Assembly: GCA_903832165.1 (NCBI GenBank)
Contig: CAILAQ010000929.1
Coordinates: 1 to 9,023, forward strand
Direction of reading: 5' to 3'
DNA: 9,023 nt
Source of the DNA: an uncultured Bacteroidota bacterium
GTDB lineage: Bacteria; Bacteroidota; Bacteroidia; Bacteroidales; UBA12481
Positions 6,711 through 9,023 of this stretch are shown here, in pieces (positions within the stretch are counted from its first letter, which is position 1; each line of letters starts with the position of its first letter). The position numbers and the translations under genes are program-made. Under the pieces are notes generated by a model. It was not told where the DNA came from. It saw nothing but the letters and a program-made list of their open reading frames with translations, and did no database searches.

Positions 6711-8575
6711 TGAATTACCTCCAGGCCGAAAAAATAACGAAATCATATCGGGAAAATTCCCTGTTTGAGTCTCTGTCACTGACTGTTGAAAAGAATCAGA
6801 AACTTGCGCTTATTGCCCGGAACGGAGCCGGAAAATCAACCCTTCTTCGCATTTTGTCAGGTCAGGAGGAGCCGGATGCCGGCATGGTAAATACTGTTCA
6901 GGGACTGACCATCGGGTTTCTGCAGCAAAATCCCTATCTGCAGGATCATCTCGAAGTAATTGAGCAGGTGCTCTATTCATTGCCTCATCTTTCCAGGGCC
7001 ATTACAAATTATGAGGATGCAATCGTTTCAAATGATCCGGGGGCCATGGATGCTGCCATACTTGAAATGGACCGGTTGAATGCCTGGGATGCCGAATCAA
7101 GAATCAAGGAAGTGCTTAGTCAGCTTAAGATAAGCGATCTGACCCAAAAAGTGGGGGAACTTTCCGGCGGACAAAGGAAACGTATTGCACTGGCTGCCGT
7201 GCTGGTGCCTCAGCCCGATCTCCTGATTCTCGATGAACCAACCAACCACCTGGATCTCGATATGATCGAATGGCTCGAAGAGTATCTCAGCCAATCGTTT
7301 ATTACCGTCCTGATGGTAACTCACGACCGGTATTTCCTCGACAGGGTTTGCACCGAGATACTTGAGCTTAACGATAAGTCTCTGTATCGTTACAAAGGCA
7401 ATTATCAGGTATATCTTGATAAAAGGCAGGAGCGTATTGAGTGGGACCAGAAGCAGGCAGATAAGGCCAGTTCTGTTATGAAGAAGGAACTCGACTGGGT
7501 TAACCGGATGCCGAAAGCCCGGGGAACAAAGCCGAAATACCGTATAGAGGCGTTTGAGCAGCTCCGTGAAGATTCGAAAAAGGAGTATCAGGCGGAAATC
7601 GGAGATATCAGTTTTATTTCGCGGAGAATCGGCAAGAAGGTTCTCGATTTGTATAACCTTTCGAAATCGTTTGATGACCTTTTGCTCTTCAGGGATTTCA
7701 GCTATAAGTTTCAGCGCTTCGAAAAGATCGGCATGATTGGTCCGAATGGGGTGGGAAAATCGACTTTCCTTTCCATAATAACAGGTGCAATGCAGCCCGA
7801 TGCCGGACGCATTGATGTGGGAACGACCATTAAATTCGGCATTTACCGTCAGGAAGGAATTGAGTTTGATCCCGATGATAAAGTGATCGATGTGGTGCGC
7901 AAAATTGCCGATGAGATTGAGCTGGGACCTGGCCGCTCGATGAGTGCCACCCAGTTCCTTGAGCTGTTCCTGTTTCCGAGGAACGTTCAATACGGATTTG
8001 TATCGAAACTCAGCGGAGGCGAAAAGAGGAGGCTTTATCTGCTGACAGTCCTGATGACAAATCCTAATTTTTTAATTCTTGATGAGCCCACCAACGATCT
8101 GGATATCCTTACGCTCAATGTTCTGGAAGATTACCTGCTCCGTTTTGCCGGATGCGTGATTATCGTTTCGCATGACCGTTATTTCATGGACAAAGTGGTG
8201 GATCACCTTTTTGTTTTTGAGGGATCGGGTGTAATACGCGATTTTCCGGGCAATTACTCCATCTACCGCGATCAGAAGGAGGTGGAACGGCAGCTGACGA
8301 TTCGCGAAGCCCCGGTTAAAGAAAAGAAGGCTAAGCCAAAGCAGGAAGCCCCAAAGGGCAAGCTCAGCTTTAAGGAAAAGGTGGAGTTTGAGAATCTCGA
8401 AAAGGAGATCGCCGCTTTGGAACAGGAAAAGAAACTGATCGAAAAGGCCTTCAATAATAGCCAGACCTCTCCCGATGAATTGCACCGCATGAGCATCAGG
8501 ATTGGCGAAGTAATCAGTTTGCTCGATGAGAAGGAGCTGAGATGGCTCGAGCTCAGCGAATTAACCCAAAATTAA
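6710..8575 (+). CDS. uup: ABC-F family ATPase, Uup type
   Basis: 621-residue cytoplasmic protein with two ABC ATPase domains and no membrane segment. ABC-F proteins act on ribosomes; Uup has also been linked to DNA transactions such as transposon excision. Domain 1: Walker A ARNGAGKST (36-44, first Gly replaced by Ala), signature LSGGQ (151-155), Walker B ILDEP with catalytic Glu176, switch His205. The linker has WVNRMPKARGTKPK (263 onward), typical of Uup-like members. Domain 2: GPNGVGKST (344-352), LSGGE (434-438), Glu459, His488. A Lys/Glu-rich coiled coil (about 550-621) matches the Uup C-terminal domain. The start is TTG at 6710, chosen because MNYLQAEKITKSY matches family N-termini and no ATG or GTG lies in frame back to the stop at 6680. 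E. coli Uup is of similar length (635). The family is firm; a resistance-type ABC-F is less likely. Confidence 0.93.
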   Translation: MNYLQAEKITKSYRENSLFESLSLTVEKNQKLALIARNGAGKSTLLRILSGQEEPDAGMVNTVQGLTIGFLQQNPYLQDHLEVIEQVLYSLPHLSRAITNYEDAIVSNDPGAMDAAILEMDRLNAWDAESRIKEVLSQLKISDLTQKVGELSGGQRKRIALAAVLVPQPDLLILDEPTNHLDLDMIEWLEEYLSQSFITVLMVTHDRYFLDRVCTEILELNDKSLYRYKGNYQVYLDKRQERIEWDQKQADKASSVMKKELDWVNRMPKARGTKPKYRIEAFEQLREDSKKEYQAEIGDISFISRRIGKKVLDLYNLSKSFDDLLLFRDFSYKFQRFEKIGMIGPNGVGKSTFLSIITGAMQPDAGRIDVGTTIKFGIYRQEGIEFDPDDKVIDVVRKIADEIELGPGRSMSATQFLELFLFPRNVQYGFVSKLSGGEKRRLYLLTVLMTNPNFLILDEPTNDLDILTLNVLEDYLLRFAGCVIIVSHDRYFMDKVVDHLFVFEGSGVIRDFPGNYSIYRDQKEVERQLTIREAPVKEKKAKPKQEAPKGKLSFKEKVEFENLEKEIAALEQEKKLIEKAFNNSQTSPDELHRMSIRIGEVISLLDEKELRWLELSELTQN

Positions 8576-8577
8576 TT

Positions 8578-8640
8578 AATGTGCCAATGTGCCAATTTGC
8601 AAATTAACCAATTAGTACATTAGCAAATTGGCACATTAAG
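8578..8640. repeat. Degenerate 8-bp tandem array with a 15-bp inverted repeat
   Basis: About eight 8-base units begin at 8578 (AATGTGCC twice, then AATTTGCA, AATTAACC, AATTAGTA, CATTAGCA, AATTGGCA, and a truncated CATTAAG). The first two are identical; later ones drift around AATTnGCA. Within it, AATGTGCCAATTTGC (8586-8600) has a perfect reverse complement at 8623-8637, giving a 15-bp stem with a 22-base loop. It lies between two convergent genes, so the hairpin could help end transcription from either side, but no strong T-run follows. Confidence 0.8.
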
Positions 8641-8645
8641 GGGGT

Positions 8646-9023
8646 CTACCCCGCAAAATACTTCTCTAACTCAGCGAGCGTATCCTCATTTTTCATCATG
8701 TCGTACCTGATTTCACCCCGCTCCAGAATCATAATGCGGTCGCATACCTGGTTAACATGATTCAGGTCGTGACTGGAAATCAGCAGCGTAGTGCCCCTGT
8801 TCTTTTTCAGATCGTTTAAAATCCTGATCAGCCTCATTTGGGTCGACGGGTCAAGACCATTGAAAGGCTCATCCAGTATGATAATCTCAGGTTTTGCCAT
8901 CAGCGCTGCGGCAACGCCGATTTTCTGCTTGTTCCCGTGCGAAAAGTCCCTGATATATTTTTTCTTGTCCAGGATCTCTCCGGCAAAGAATTCATCATAT
9001 TCCTTATAAAAATTGTCCAGGTC
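8646..9023 (-). CDS. ABC exporter ATP-binding subunit, C-terminal half (gene runs off window)
   Basis: The visible 125 residues are the C-terminal part of an ABC ATPase; the Walker A half lies beyond base 9023. The frame is open to the window edge, so the ATG at 8900 is internal. Motifs in order: a signature written FSHGNKQK (27-34) in place of LSGGQ, Walker B IIILDEP with Glu52, D-loop GLDP (56-59) and switch region ISSHD with His85, then a short tail ending YFAG. S-x-G-(N/M)-K-Q-(K/R) signatures are usual in ABC-2-type exporter ATPases (NatA/YxlF-like), so it probably drives a separate permease encoded upstream of it and not visible. The stop (TAG, 8646-8648) lies just beyond the 8-bp array that separates it from the convergent ABC-F gene. 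Substrate unknown. Confidence 0.92.
   Translation of the reverse strand, partial: DLDNFYKEYDEFFAGEILDKKKYIRDFSHGNKQKIGVAAALMAKPEIIILDEPFNGLDPSTQMRLIRILNDLKKNRGTTLLISSHDLNHVNQVCDRIMILERGEIRYDMMKNEDTLAELEKYFAG

Noticed and set aside
7097..7990. 297-codon open frame on the minus strand
   Set aside because: It lies wholly antisense to the ABC-F gene, whose motifs are intact throughout; its translation shows no recognisable domain and is explained by codon choice on the coding strand.
8072..8485. 137-codon minus-strand frame as a small membrane protein
   Set aside because: It is antisense to the ABC-F second domain and coiled coil; the apparent hydrophobicity comes from the reverse complement of Lys/Glu codons.
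8641..8652. Small GGGGT/ACCCC hairpin overlapping the last stop codon as a terminator
   Set aside because: The 5-bp stem has only a 2-base loop and no T-run, so it is sterically poor and unsupported.

Overview
The window looks like a chromosomal segment of a Bacteroidota bacterium, probably a Bacteroidales- or Marinilabiliales-like lineage. This is inferred from gene content and style. Starts lack Shine-Dalgarno sequences and sit behind A-rich leaders. A solo SGLT-type symporter, an acyl-AMP ligase/ACP/acyltransferase fusion, a PQQ-like propeller protein and a Uup-type ABC-F protein occur together. Gene-free gaps hold short degenerate tandem repeats. There is no phage, plasmid, transposase, CRISPR, tRNA or rRNA signal.

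Layout. Bases 1-1592 (+) hold the 3' part of an SGLT-like sodium/solute symporter, cut by the window edge. It converges, with a 5-base gap, on a minus-strand gene (1598-4078) for an 826-residue fusion of acyl-AMP ligase, acyl carrier protein and PlsC acyltransferase. A divergent ~107-base gap separates this from a secreted PQQ-like beta-propeller protein with an EF-hand pair inside the propeller (4186-5649, +). Next, on the minus strand, is a broken gene (5688-6550): two reading frames that together resemble one protein, perhaps of the alpha/alpha-toroid (prenyltransferase/squalene-cyclase-like) type. A divergent gap then leads to a Uup-type ABC-F ATPase (6710-8575, +). The last gene, cut by the window end (8646-9023, -), is the C-terminal half of an exporter-type ABC ATPase.

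The most unusual structure is in the gaps. The three gene-free gaps between 5650 and 8645 each carry a different short-period tandem array: five 7-mers at 5653-5687, thirteen 7-mers at 6579-6669, and about eight degenerate 8-mers at 8578-8640 that include a perfect 15-bp inverted repeat. The first two arrays bracket the broken gene. A 12-bp perfect inverted repeat flanks the 13-copy array.

The genes do not form an obvious pathway. They alternate in strand and are probably separate transcription units: sugar uptake, acyl-lipid remodelling, a periplasmic or exported propeller, ribosome- or DNA-associated ABC-F activity, and an exporter. I found no convincing new multi-gene system. The repeat arrays, the broken gene and the EF-hand-bearing propeller are the items most worth following up.
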